Source of the DNA: Streptosporangium roseum DSM 43021
GTDB taxonomy: Bacteria; Actinomycetota; Actinomycetes; Streptosporangiales; Streptosporangiaceae
DNA length: 64,000 nt
Assembly: GCF_000024865.1 (NCBI RefSeq)
Contig: NC_013595.1
Location: forward strand, 2,108,001 to 2,172,000
Reading direction: 5' to 3'
Under the pieces are notes generated by a model. It was given only the letters and a program-made list of their open reading frames with translations, did no database searches and was not told where the DNA came from. This document shows, piece after piece, positions 56,054 to 63,953 of this stretch (position 1 is its first letter; the number at the start of each line of letters is the position of its first letter). A program made the position numbers and the translations under genes.

Positions 56054-56674
56054 TCACAGGGGCGGCGAAACCAGTACGACAGGTAGGAGGAAATGGACGA
56101 TGGGTATGAGGGCGAGAGATACCAGGATCAGCACGAGTTTGCTGAGCGGCCTCACGTGAGCCACCGTGAATCCAAGGCCCGCAGCAATCATGATCGCCAC
56201 GAAAACCACGACCATTCCGGCAAGGACTGAGCCATGGTGCTGGAGGTCCGGCTCGATGACCACCATGCCGTCGGAGTTCATCAGGCCCGGGGAGGAAGCC
56301 AGCTCGCGCAGGAGAGGAGCCGCCGTCCACGACGCCGACACCAGGTTCACCAGGCCCAGTCCGGCACCGGCGCCGAGTGCCGTGACAACACCGGTCCGCC
56401 CTGCCTCGAGCCTGGTCCAGTGCGCGGCCAGCAGACCGGCCAACATCGCGCACACGTGCCCCACACTGCTACCGGCGGTATGGGCCAGGACGGCCGCCAT
56501 GCGCCACACCCCGACCAGCTGGAAGTCGTTCGGGTCAGGCCACAGGCTCCGCCCCGCATCGAGATTGCCGGTGACAAGCAGGACGGCCGCGCTACCAGTC
56601 GCCGCGATCAGGGCGGCATACGCGGCGATGTGCCAGGCCCTGTCCCACCAACTGATCGGCAAGGTCTGCGTCAT
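56054..56674 (-). CDS. Five- or six-TM membrane protein of unknown function
   Basis: A 206-aa integral membrane protein with hydrophobic segments at about residues 15-37, 62-84, 92-115, 150-172 and 178-202. No family was recognised. ATG 56674 start. It is divergent from the 56720 gene with only 45 bp between. The 55774-56053 gap downstream holds no gene I can support; it contains short frames reading MDLATWLEQEG that may be remnants. Confidence 0.7.
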   Translation of the reverse strand: MTQTLPISWWDRAWHIAAYAALIAATGSAAVLLVTGNLDAGRSLWPDPNDFQLVGVWRMAAVLAHTAGSSVGHVCAMLAGLLAAHWTRLEAGRTGVVTALGAGAGLGLVNLVSASWTAAPLLRELASSPGLMNSDGMVVIEPDLQHHGSVLAGMVVVFVAIMIAAGLGFTVAHVRPLSKLVLILVSLALIPIVHFLLPVVLVSPPL

Positions 56675-56719
56675 GGTCGTCTAGTGTGCCCGCTGATAAG
56701 GCATTTCCTCGATGGGGAA

Positions 56720-57421
56720 ATGGTTCGATGGTGTTGGGGCCTCCGCCTCGGCGCCCTGGCGCCCTTATATCTGGAGGCCTTATATGGGGCGGAAGCGGTG
56801 AGCTTGGCATGTTCGGACGGAACACCGCTGCTGCCGGACGTTGTCCGGGCCTACCCGTTCTCCTGGGGCTCAGGCTTCGTCTGGCCACCGGAAACAGAGG
56901 AGAGCGAGAAGAATCTGACCTACGCGCAGGCCGTGCTCGAAGCATGCCTGCCCCGGGCCATGCTCGCCTCACCCGAACCCCCGGAGGAGCCGATCGTCTG
57001 GGATTGCGAGGACGACGAGTATCCCGGGTGGACCGGGATCCGGGCCGTTCTGCGCGAACGCATGCCCTACGCCCGGCACGTCACCGCCGAGCGCATGGCC
57101 GATGCCAAGGCCGAGTGCGGCCGCCAGGGCATCGACACCGCGGACTTCGAGGAGATCTGGACCCGGCGCATCGTCGCCTGGATCGCCGAGCAGACCCTGC
57201 ACTGGTGCGGCCTCATGGTCGATGACGAAAAGGCGCTCACGCCCTGGCTCGTGGAGCTCGCGGAGCTGTACGTGCAGCGGGGGATGGCCGCGGAGAAGGC
57301 CGTGTGGGCACTCCGCTGCACCGGGGCCGTGCCCGGGAGTCGTGCGGCTCTGACACGACTGGCCACGTACAAGGGACTGCCGGACGAGATCCGTGAGCAG
57401 ATCGCGTACGAACTCCGCTGA
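56720..57421 (+). CDS. Uncharacterised 233-aa protein
   Basis: A 233-aa soluble acidic protein without signal peptide or recognised domain. Striking elements are a Trp/Cys-rich N-terminus (MVRWCWGLRLGAL), ACLPRAML, WDCEDDEYPGWTGIRAVLRERMPYARHVTAERMADAKAECGRQG and AEQTLHWCGLMVDDE. ATG 56720 follows GGGG; later starts are possible. Codon bias matches a real gene (strong G/C third positions). Could belong to an accessory or immunity-like system, but nothing in it shows a function. Confidence 0.6.
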   Translation: MVRWCWGLRLGALAPLYLEALYGAEAVSLACSDGTPLLPDVVRAYPFSWGSGFVWPPETEESEKNLTYAQAVLEACLPRAMLASPEPPEEPIVWDCEDDEYPGWTGIRAVLRERMPYARHVTAERMADAKAECGRQGIDTADFEEIWTRRIVAWIAEQTLHWCGLMVDDEKALTPWLVELAELYVQRGMAAEKAVWALRCTGAVPGSRAALTRLATYKGLPDEIREQIAYELR

Positions 57422-57448
57422 CCGGCCACATCACGTCGGTAGGCACCG
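57421..57448. repeat. 28-bp direct repeat, left flank of the tandem VapBC region
   Basis: ACCGGCCACATCACGTCGG with the following nine bases matches 59222-59249 at 26 of 28 positions. The two copies bracket both toxin-antitoxin modules, which suggests a duplication or insertion boundary. Confidence 0.7.
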
Positions 57449-57451
57449 TGA

Positions 57452-57486
57452 CCCGTCCGAGTGGGGCACCTGCCGGGCGGGCCTGG
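57452..57486. repeat. 35-bp repeat, first copy
   Basis: It begins CCCGTCCGAGTGGG and ends CGGGCCTGG and matches 58307-58341 at 31 of 35 positions. The two copies lie at equivalent positions upstream of the first and second VapB genes. Confidence 0.7.
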
Positions 57487-57604
57487 TCCCGGCCGAGGAG
57501 TAGCTCTCCGGCACCGCCGGTCCTCGCATGCGTGTCGTTCCATCGCTCGGCCCGCATCGCGGTGAGACCCCGTGTGCTGAGCACCGCCTGGTTACACTCG
57601 ATGC

Positions 57605-57811
57605 ATGAGCGTGATGCGCGAGGAACTGCACCACCTGGTGGACTGCCTGCCCGAGGAGAAGGTGGCCCCTCTGCTTCGCCTTGTGCGTGACCAGTTCGAC
57701 GAGCGGCCCGTCGTCCGTGACCTGCCGTTCATCGGGACGCTTGAGGCCGAGCCGGATTTCGCGGAACGCTCTGAAGAGATCTTGCGCTCGGAGGACAATC
57801 ACTCTTTGTGA
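57605..57811 (+). CDS. Antitoxin-like protein of first VapBC-type module
   Basis: A 68-aa acidic protein (MSVMREELHHLVDCLPEEKV, then LAxRLVRDQF- and DFAERSEEILRSED-type segments) that precedes a PIN toxin with a GTGA overlap. It has no recognisable ribbon-helix-helix or AbrB fold but the size, order and overlap are those of a type II antitoxin. A homologous protein precedes the second PIN gene at 58560. Confidence 0.75.
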   Translation: MSVMREELHHLVDCLPEEKVAPLLRLVRDQFDERPVVRDLPFIGTLEAEPDFAERSEEILRSEDNHSL

Positions 57812-58224
57812 TCGTCATCGATTCGGGGCCTTTGGTTGCAGCGGTCAACATCCGGGACCGGTATCACGAATCCTGTGCCAGGCTTCTGCGGAGCCATCCC
57901 GGTCCGCTTCTCGTTCCCACGACGGTCGTTACGGAAGTCTGCCAGCTCATAGAGAGACGGCAGGGGAGCAAGGCGGAGGCGGCGTTTCTCAGCTCCTTTC
58001 GTGCTGGGCTGGTTCTGGCCGACGTCACCGCCGAGGATCTTGACCGGATGAGCGAGCTTGTGGAGGTATACGCCGACCTTCCGCTGGGTGTTGTCGACGC
58101 CTCCGTGATCGCGGTGGCTGAGCGGCTTGGCCTGACCGAGGTTGCCACGCTCGATCGCCGTCATTTCACCGTCGTGCGCCCCCGGCATGTGGACGCGTTC
58201 ACTCTCTTGCCCGAACGGCTCTGA
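57808..58224 (+). CDS. PIN-domain VapC-like toxin 1
   Basis: A 138-aa PIN-domain RNase with the four acidic residues expected of VapC: Asp5 (IVIDSGP), Glu in TEVCQLI (about 42), Asp in DASVIAVAERL (about 96) and Asp in ATLDRRHF (about 114). GTG 57808 overlaps the antitoxin stop (GTGA). VapC toxins cut tRNA or rRNA; the target here is unknown. It is paralogous to the toxin at 58787 over its whole length. Confidence 0.88.
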   Translation: MIVIDSGPLVAAVNIRDRYHESCARLLRSHPGPLLVPTTVVTEVCQLIERRQGSKAEAAFLSSFRAGLVLADVTAEDLDRMSELVEVYADLPLGVVDASVIAVAERLGLTEVATLDRRHFTVVRPRHVDAFTLLPERL

Positions 58225-58306
58225 ACACGAGATCGAGGACGCGTCTCGTGTCATGTGCACGTAGTGGTTACCGCGGTATGGGTGGCACCGACGTCAAGCC
58301 AGGTGG

Positions 58307-58341
58307 CCCGTCCGAGTGGGCCGCCTGCCAGACGGGCCTGG
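58307..58341. repeat. 35-bp repeat, second copy
   Basis: Copy of 57452-57486 (31 of 35 identical) in the 335-bp gap between the two toxin-antitoxin modules. Apart from this repeat the gap (58225-58559) shows no gene. Confidence 0.7.
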
Positions 58342-58559
58342 CGTCGACAGAGAAGTGACGCCGACTTCACCGATACGGCTCGTGCCCGGCTTCTGGGCGT
58401 GAGCGGTATCCGTCTGTACAACTTCGTCATCGCCCTTCCGGCGGTCCAGGTAGGCCGCGAGGCCGGCCCTCTTCGGGTAACCGGCTTCGAACGCGCCGTT
58501 CCGACGCAAGTGTGCTGGTAGATCGGTGCTTTCCAGGTCGGCTGGCGTAGACTTCGGCT

Positions 58560-58790
58560 ATGACCGCTGCTCCCGAAGAGTACGAGGACATGCATCGGCT
58601 GGTTGACCGGCTGACGCCGGACCAGCTTCATGAGGTGCGCGCGCATACCCTGCGTCTCGTCCACTCCGGTGAGGGAGAGTCGGGCCAGGAGTGGCCGCCT
58701 GCCTGGTTCGGGTCGGTGACCACCGAGCAGGACGATATCGCGGAACGCGCTGAGGAGATCTTGCACCAGGGGTATGGTCGCGAAGTGTGA
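58560..58790 (+). CDS. Antitoxin-like protein of second VapBC-type module
   Basis: A 76-aa acidic protein (MTAAPEEYEDMHRLVDRLTP at the start, DDIAERAEEILHQGYG at the end) related to the 57605 protein by the LVDxLxP and AERxEEIL segments. It precedes the second PIN toxin with the same GTGA overlap. Cotranscription with the toxin is inferred. Confidence 0.75.
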   Translation: MTAAPEEYEDMHRLVDRLTPDQLHEVRAHTLRLVHSGEGESGQEWPPAWFGSVTTEQDDIAERAEEILHQGYGREV

Positions 58791-59209
58791 TCGTCGTTGA
58801 CACCGGCCCCATTGTTGCCGCTGCCATCCGGAATGACCGTAAGCACGATGTCTGTGTTGAGGTGTTCAACCAGTTCCGTAGAGAACGACGTGAGCTTCTT
58901 GTTCCGACTTTTGTGGCCGGCGAGGCCTCCTACATGCTGGGCAAGATCGGCGGAGCCAAGGTGGAGGCCGGCTTCCTGCGCTCGCTGAGGTCTGGAGTCT
59001 TTCACCTGGTTGATCTCAGGGACGATGATCTCGACCGCATCGCCGACCTGGTAGAGCGTTATTCAGATCTTCCGCTGGGATCGGCTGACGCCTCGGTAGC
59101 CGCCGTCGCCGAGCGTCTTCGCATCACCGAGGTGTTCACCTTGGATGCCAGGGACTTCTCCGTGGTCCGGCCCGCGCATGTCGCCGCCTTCACGCTGGTA
59201 CCCGGCTGA
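58787..59209 (+). CDS. PIN-domain VapC-like toxin 2
   Basis: A 140-aa PIN-domain protein with Asp5 (IVVDTGP), Glu in AGEASYML, Asp in DASVAAVAERL and Asp in FTLDARDF, and strong end-to-end similarity to toxin 1 (both end HVxAFTLxP). Different antitoxin pairings could reduce cross-talk after duplication. GTG 58787 start. Confidence 0.88.
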   Translation: MIVVDTGPIVAAAIRNDRKHDVCVEVFNQFRRERRELLVPTFVAGEASYMLGKIGGAKVEAGFLRSLRSGVFHLVDLRDDDLDRIADLVERYSDLPLGSADASVAAVAERLRITEVFTLDARDFSVVRPAHVAAFTLVPG

Positions 59210-59221
59210 CTTCCCTACGTC

Positions 59222-59249
59222 ACCGGCCACATCACGTTGGCAGGCACCG
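59222..59249. repeat. 28-bp direct repeat, right flank of the tandem VapBC region
   Basis: Second copy of the 57421-57448 repeat (26 of 28). It follows VapC2 by 12 bp. The rest of 59250-59590 contains G-rich direct repeats around GGGGCGTACGGAGGGG (about 59505-59565) but no supported gene. Confidence 0.7.
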
Positions 59250-59590
59250 GAGTCGCATGCCCCATTGGTCTGATGGGCAGGCAGGCGTAGCCCTCCGGAT
59301 CCGGCTGGATCCCGGCCCTCGATCGTTTCCGCCCGCCCAGCCGCGTCCCGCCGAAGGCTGCCTCGACGGGTTCGTCTTTGGCGCGGGGTGGGTCCTGCGG
59401 GGCCGCGGCTGATCGCCGGTGGCCGTTCCGGGGGCCGGGGTATGCGGGGGACGGCCGCGGTTTCCGGCCGGTGAGCGCGGCTGGTCGCGGGTGGCCGATT
59501 CCGGGGGGGCGTACGGAGGGGGAGGGGCGGCCCGGGGGGCGTACGGAGGGGCGGCCCGGGGGCGGCCGCGCCGGGTTCAGGGGCCGGAGC

Positions 59591-59622
59591 AGCCGTCCCC
59601 GGTTCGGGAGCCGGGGACGGCT
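59591..59622 (-). terminator. Terminator after acyl-CoA-ligase-like gene
   Basis: AGCCGTCCCCGG (59591-59602) and CCGGGGACGGCT (59611-59622) form a perfect 12-bp stem with an 8-nt loop, 10 nt after the ligase stop at 59632 on the minus strand. Confidence 0.75.
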
Positions 59623-59631
59623 GCCGCCGGT

Positions 59632-61236
59632 TCAGGAGCCGGGGTAGCCGCCGCCGCCGTGGGCGGCGTCGAGGGCGTCGTAGTCGGGGGCGAAGCCCTT
59701 CCTGGGGATGGCCTCGACGAAGTCGACGTGCCTGGGCTTCTTGTACGAGGCGAGCCGGGTGCGGACGTGTTCGACGACGTCCTCGGCCGTGGCCTCGCCC
59801 TTGAGGACCACGACGGCCTTCACGGCCTGGTGCCACCGGTCGTCGGGGACGCCGATGACGGCGGCGTCGGCGACCGCGGGGTGGGTCTTCAGCACCCGCT
59901 CGACCTCGGCCGGGTAGACGTTCTCGTTGCCGGACTTGATCATGCGGAGCCTGGGGCCGATGAAGGTGATCGTGCCGTCGGGCTCGCGGCGGCCGAGATC
60001 GCCGGTGTGGTGCCAGCCGCCGCGTGTCTTCTCCGCATTGAGCTCAGGTCTGTTGAAATATCCGGAGAAAAGCGACTTGCCGCGGGCGCAGATCTCGCCC
60101 ACCTCCCCGGACGGCACCTCGCTCCCGTCGGCGGAGAGCAGCCGTACCTGCACCAGTGGCGACGGCCGTCCGGCGAATCCGGCGGCGCCCGGGGCCAGGC
60201 CGAGGAAGGTCAGCATGCCGCCCACCTCGGTCTGGCCGTAGCCGCCCATCTTGGACCGGCACCAGGGGGAGTCGTCCACCGTCGTCATCGCGTCCCACTC
60301 GGCCGAGTGGGAGACGAAGCGGAGCGATGTCAGGTCGTATTTGCCGTCCTTGTTCGCGTCCGTCACCGCGTCGATCATCTGGCCGAACAGGAACGCCTGG
60401 GTGACCTTCTCCGCGTCGATCAGGCGGCAGACCTCCTCGGCGTCGAACGCCGGGGTGAACACGTTCGTCCCGCCGATCTGCAGGGTGGCCAGGCAGAACA
60501 TCATCGTGCCCACGTGGAACAGCGGGCCGTTGTTCAGGAAGGTGAAGCCGTCCTCCATCTGGCGGACCACCAGCAGCGCGGTGCTGTGCGCGACCAGCGC
60601 GGCGCTGCTGAGCAGGGCCGCGTTCGGCCGGCCGTCGAAGGCGGCGGTGTAGAGCGCGAGCACCGGGAGCGTGTCGTCGCCGGGCTCCGCCGGATGCGCG
60701 GGCCCACCCGTGAGGGGCCCGCCCGTGAGGGGCCCGCCCGTGAGGGGTCCTCCGGGCACCTCCGCGCGGGCGCCGGCGGGGTCGCCCGGGAGGGCGTCCG
60801 CGGCGTCATCCCGGTGGGCGGCGGGGGAGCCGCTCGACAGGAAGGCCTCGTAGCCGTCGCCCGCGAGGATCCAGCCGTCGTCGCTCAGGGGGGCGGCGGC
60901 CTCGGACCGCTCCCAGACGACGACTTTCGGGGTGAGGTCGTCCACGACGAAGGACAGCTCGTCGGTGGACTGCCGCCAGTTGGCCGGGCAGAAGATCGCG
61001 CCGAGCCGGGAGGAGGCGAGCAGCAGCTCCAGCACCGGATGGCCGTTGCGGCCGAGCCACAACACCCGGTCGCCGGCCGTGACGCCCCGCGCGGCCAGCG
61101 CGTCCGCCAGGCGGGTGACCCGCTCGTCGAGTTCGGGATAGGTGAGCCGCACCTCGCCGTCCACCACCGCCGTCACCCGGGGGCGGCTGCGGGCGTGCTC
61201 GGCGAGGACGTCGGACAGGGTCAACCGGTGGATCAT
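59632..61236 (-). CDS. ANL-superfamily acyl-CoA-ligase-like protein with degenerate core motifs
   Basis: A 534-aa AMP-dependent-synthetase-fold protein (YGQTEVGGML, FSGYFNRPELNAEKTRGGWHHTGDLGRREPDGTI and KSGNENVYPAEVE are well kept). The P-loop is altered: residues 195-205 read LYTAAFDGRPN instead of YTSGTTGxPK, losing the Thr/Gly run and the Lys, and the C-terminal catalytic Lys motif (sGK) reads RKGFAPDY. A GGPLT triplet repeat is inserted at about 162-176 just before the P-loop. ATG 61236 with GGAGG upstream. It follows the LLM gene 61308-62366 in one transcript. It may be a specialised ligase subfamily or have lost adenylation. Confidence 0.85.
   Translation of the reverse strand: MIHRLTLSDVLAEHARSRPRVTAVVDGEVRLTYPELDERVTRLADALAARGVTAGDRVLWLGRNGHPVLELLLASSRLGAIFCPANWRQSTDELSFVVDDLTPKVVVWERSEAAAPLSDDGWILAGDGYEAFLSSGSPAAHRDDAADALPGDPAGARAEVPGGPLTGGPLTGGPLTGGPAHPAEPGDDTLPVLALYTAAFDGRPNAALLSSAALVAHSTALLVVRQMEDGFTFLNNGPLFHVGTMMFCLATLQIGGTNVFTPAFDAEEVCRLIDAEKVTQAFLFGQMIDAVTDANKDGKYDLTSLRFVSHSAEWDAMTTVDDSPWCRSKMGGYGQTEVGGMLTFLGLAPGAAGFAGRPSPLVQVRLLSADGSEVPSGEVGEICARGKSLFSGYFNRPELNAEKTRGGWHHTGDLGRREPDGTITFIGPRLRMIKSGNENVYPAEVERVLKTHPAVADAAVIGVPDDRWHQAVKAVVVLKGEATAEDVVEHVRTRLASYKKPRHVDFVEAIPRKGFAPDYDALDAAHGGGGYPGS
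60707..60751 (-). repeat. Three 15-bp tandem repeats encoding GGPLT
   Basis: Units of CCCGTGAGGGGCCCG at 60707-60721, 60722-60736 and, slightly diverged, 60737-60751. They encode GGPLT x3 in the ligase-like protein, between the N-terminal domain and the degenerate P-loop. Confidence 0.85.
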
Positions 61237-61255
61237 CGCGCCTCCTGCTGGGGGG

Positions 61256-61300
61256 CGTACGGCTCGCGCCCTTCCGCGTGCGGCCGGCCCGAGCCGTACG
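61256..61300. repeat. 11-bp inverted repeat between LLM and ligase genes
   Basis: CGTACGGCTCG (61256-61266) and CGAGCCGTACG (61290-61300) are perfect arms around a 23-nt loop in the 71-bp intergenic gap. It could lower expression of the ligase relative to the LLM gene. Confidence 0.6.
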
Positions 61301-61307
61301 GGACGGA

Positions 61308-62366
61308 TCACTTGAAAGCGGGCATGACCTCGGCGGCGAAGAACCGCATGACCTTCTTCATCTCCTCCAGCGGCATCGGCCTCGTGCTGCCGAAGTCGCA
61401 GAGCAGGTTGGCGAAGCCGGCGTCCTCGAGCAGCCGGATCTGGCCGATCACCCGCTCGGGGTCGCCGATGACCTCCAGCTGCTCCCAGCGGAAATCGTTG
61501 GAGACCGCGCCACCCTTGAGGTAGCGGTCCTGGTAGTACTCGAAGCCCTGGGCGGCCTTGCCGGTCCGGGGGTCGATCGGCGAGCTCTTCTCGTTGAAGA
61601 TCCGGGACCGGTCGAACATCGTCTCGAACCTGGCCTGGTCCTCGCGGGCCCGCTCGACCGTCGCGGCGACGTAGACGCTGCGGGCGACCACCAGCTCCGA
61701 GGCGGCCACGTCGTGCCCGGCCCGCTCCGCGGTCTCCCGCCAGGTCTCGGCGGCCTTGACCACCTTGCGGAAGGGCGCCGCCGGGTCGGCCAGGATCGGC
61801 AGGCCGCGCTCGGCGTACATGGTCACCGTCTCGGGGGACACGGCCGCCACGTGGATCGGCGGGAACGGGTCCTGGACCGGCCGGGGGACGAGCTCCACCT
61901 CGGTGCCGGTCCGGTAGAACTTGCCCTCGTGCCGGAAGGACGGGTTGCCCCAGAGGCCGAGCACGACCTCCAGGGCCTCGTTGAACCGGTCGCGGGCCTC
62001 GGCCAGGTCGATGCCGAAGCCCTCGAACTCGAAGCTCTGGTAGCCGCGGCCGATCCCCAGCTCCAGCCGTCCACCCGAGAGCATGTCCACCATGGCCGCC
62101 TCCTCGGCGACGTGGACCGGGTTGTGCAGGGGGAGGACCACGATGCCGGTCCCCAGCCGCAGTCTCTCGGTGCGCGCGGCCATGTGGGACAGCATCGTGA
62201 ACAGGTTCGGCACCACGCCGTAGTCGCGGAAGTGGTGCTCGGCCAGCCGCACCCCGTGAAACCCCAGTTCCTCGGCGAGCTCGACCAGCTCAAGGTGGTA
62301 GTCGTAGACGTCCTTGAAGCTCTGGCCGTCGAACCGGTGGAAGAGGTGGAAGGTCGAGAACTTCAT
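61308..62366 (-). CDS. LLM-class flavin-dependent oxidoreductase
   Basis: A 352-aa luciferase-like protein (MKFSTFHLFHRFDGQSFKDV, RLAEHHFRDYGVVPNLFTML, LGTGIVVLPLHNPVHVAEEAAMVDMLSGGRLELGIGRGYQSFEFEGF). It is closest in style to the 7486-8736 enzyme. ATG 62366 start. Its promoter has the best copy of the regulon operator (62436-62451, perfect palindrome) with a TACGCT -10-like box next to it. First gene of a two-gene operon with the acyl-CoA-ligase-like gene. Confidence 0.9.
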   Translation of the reverse strand: MKFSTFHLFHRFDGQSFKDVYDYHLELVELAEELGFHGVRLAEHHFRDYGVVPNLFTMLSHMAARTERLRLGTGIVVLPLHNPVHVAEEAAMVDMLSGGRLELGIGRGYQSFEFEGFGIDLAEARDRFNEALEVVLGLWGNPSFRHEGKFYRTGTEVELVPRPVQDPFPPIHVAAVSPETVTMYAERGLPILADPAAPFRKVVKAAETWRETAERAGHDVAASELVVARSVYVAATVERAREDQARFETMFDRSRIFNEKSSPIDPRTGKAAQGFEYYQDRYLKGGAVSNDFRWEQLEVIGDPERVIGQIRLLEDAGFANLLCDFGSTRPMPLEEMKKVMRFFAAEVMPAFK

Positions 62367-62435
62367 CGGCTGTCCCCTGGCGGTCGTCTCCGTGTTGTCC
62401 CGTTCCGCGCTTCGGGTACGGCTGGCCGTACGAAA

Positions 62436-62451
62436 CCAAGCGCTCGCTTGG
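62436..62451. promoter_or_regulatory. Perfect CCAAGC-N4-GCTTGG operator
   Basis: CCAAGC-GCTC-GCTTGG: all six pairs symmetric. On the minus strand it follows GATACGCT by 4 bp, the same relation to a TACGCT box as at the 18333 site. It lies between the LLM start (62366) and the end of the M64 peptidase gene (62461). Confidence 0.7.
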
Positions 62452-62460
62452 GTGAGCGTA

Positions 62461-63771
62461 TCAGTGGTTGCCGCGGACGGTCCAGGTGACGGACTGTGTC
62501 AGGAACTCTTCCCGGTAGCCGGGGTCGCGGACGTCGGCGGTCTCGTCGGTGACGACCGCGGTGACGGTGCCGCCGTTGCCCATGCCGATGACGTCCACCG
62601 AGGTACGGCCCCGCCAGGGCCGGTGCTCCCTGCCGTCGCGGTACCAGCGGACCGACAGCGTCGGGACCGGGGCGAGGGTCACCGAGAGCGTCGACCTGCG
62701 CGCCACCGGCCGCTCGTTGGGCGTGTGGGAGTCGATCGGGCGGGCGATCGCGTAGAACGACTGGATCATCTTCTCCCTGCCGACCGAGTTGAACTCGCGG
62801 CCGAGCGACTTCATCAGCGAGTTGGGGGTGGGCCGGTAGACGCCGTACTGGGTGTAGTACCCGCCCTCGTAGGCGCCGACGACGTCGCCGTCGGGGCTGG
62901 GCGCGCCGAGCCAGTACCACCACTTGGCCCGCTCGGCCCGCATCCGCCCGGCGTCGCGGACGCTGACGTTGACCTCCGAGAACTCGGGGCCGTCGTAGCG
63001 GCTGCCGTCACCCGGGTAGGCGTAGTAGTCGTACTCGTCGGCCAGGTCGCCCAGGGAGTGGCCGAGCTCGTGCGGCAGCACCTCTCCGGCGCGTTCGTTG
63101 CCGCCGGAGAAGGTCGCCATCTCCTCGTCGGTGTAGCCCGCGCCGCCGTACTTGGCGGAGTTGGCCATCGCCGCGATCTGGTCCACGCCGGGCGCCAGCG
63201 CCGCGTAGGCCTTCGCGCGGTCCTCGTCCACGCAGAGCAGCCGCTCCAGGCCGTCGCACCAGAAGGTCATCCCGAGCGGGGTGTCCCTGACCACGTCGCG
63301 CGCGGGGTCGCCGCTCACGCCGGACACGGGCGAGGGGATGTCGACCCGCCAGACGTTGAACAGCCCGCGGTAGCTCTTGAAGGGCTCCCGGTTGGCCAGC
63401 AGCGCCCACTTGGCGGCGACCTGGTCGGCGTAGAGGCCGAGTTCTGCCTCGGTGTAGCCGTCGCCGACGAAGACCAGGTCGATCCGGTCCGCGCTCGGCC
63501 CGTTGACCTCGACGGGGGTGAGCCTCGCGGCGGCGGTGGCGAGGGAGCGGGCCCTCGGCCCGGCGGAGGCGGGCACCTCGGCGCGGGCGATGGTGCCGTC
63601 CTCGGCGAAGACCTCGACCGGCCTGGTCGGACCTGCCGGAGTGGCCCGCGTGGTGGCGGTCTGCGTGGAGGCAGGGGAGGGGGAGGGGGCGGCCAGCGCG
63701 GGCGCGGCGGCGAGGGCGGTCGCGCAGGCGGTGGCCACGGCCGCCGCGGCCAGCAGGGGGAATCGGCGCAC
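62461..63771 (-). CDS. Secreted M64-family (IgA-peptidase-like) metallopeptidase
   Basis: A 436-aa exported protein: signal peptide (residues 1-29, AVATACATALAAAPALAA), a Pro/Thr-rich propeptide-like part and an M64 peptidase domain (about 95-345) with IDLVFVGDGYTEAEL, the zinc-binding HELGHSLGDLADEYDYY (HExxH at about 233-237 plus downstream Glu), and a C-terminal beta-sandwich. GTG 63771 start behind AAGGAAA. The name derives from Clostridium ramosum IgA peptidase; the actinobacterial relatives probably digest environmental proteins. Divergent from a LysR gene. Confidence 0.88.
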   Translation of the reverse strand: MRRFPLLAAAAVATACATALAAAPALAAPSPSPASTQTATTRATPAGPTRPVEVFAEDGTIARAEVPASAGPRARSLATAAARLTPVEVNGPSADRIDLVFVGDGYTEAELGLYADQVAAKWALLANREPFKSYRGLFNVWRVDIPSPVSGVSGDPARDVVRDTPLGMTFWCDGLERLLCVDEDRAKAYAALAPGVDQIAAMANSAKYGGAGYTDEEMATFSGGNERAGEVLPHELGHSLGDLADEYDYYAYPGDGSRYDGPEFSEVNVSVRDAGRMRAERAKWWYWLGAPSPDGDVVGAYEGGYYTQYGVYRPTPNSLMKSLGREFNSVGREKMIQSFYAIARPIDSHTPNERPVARRSTLSVTLAPVPTLSVRWYRDGREHRPWRGRTSVDVIGMGNGGTVTAVVTDETADVRDPGYREEFLTQSVTWTVRGNH

Positions 63772-63953
63772 AGAATTTCCTTTCCGGAAATGTCGTGAGA
63801 TGCGCTGATCTTCGATGCCTGGCGGTAACACCCCGATCACGTGGAGGTGACAAGACAGCCCGCCGGAACCGCAGGAGGGGGAGTGTGAGCAGCTCAGCGG
63901 GCATCCATCATCTCCGAGTGATGGAAAGCGGGATGGGGGCATAGGCTCGTCCG

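Noticed and set aside
57421..59249. Composite transposon
   Set aside because: Direct repeats flank the toxin-antitoxin modules but no transposase, integrase or terminal inverted repeats were seen.
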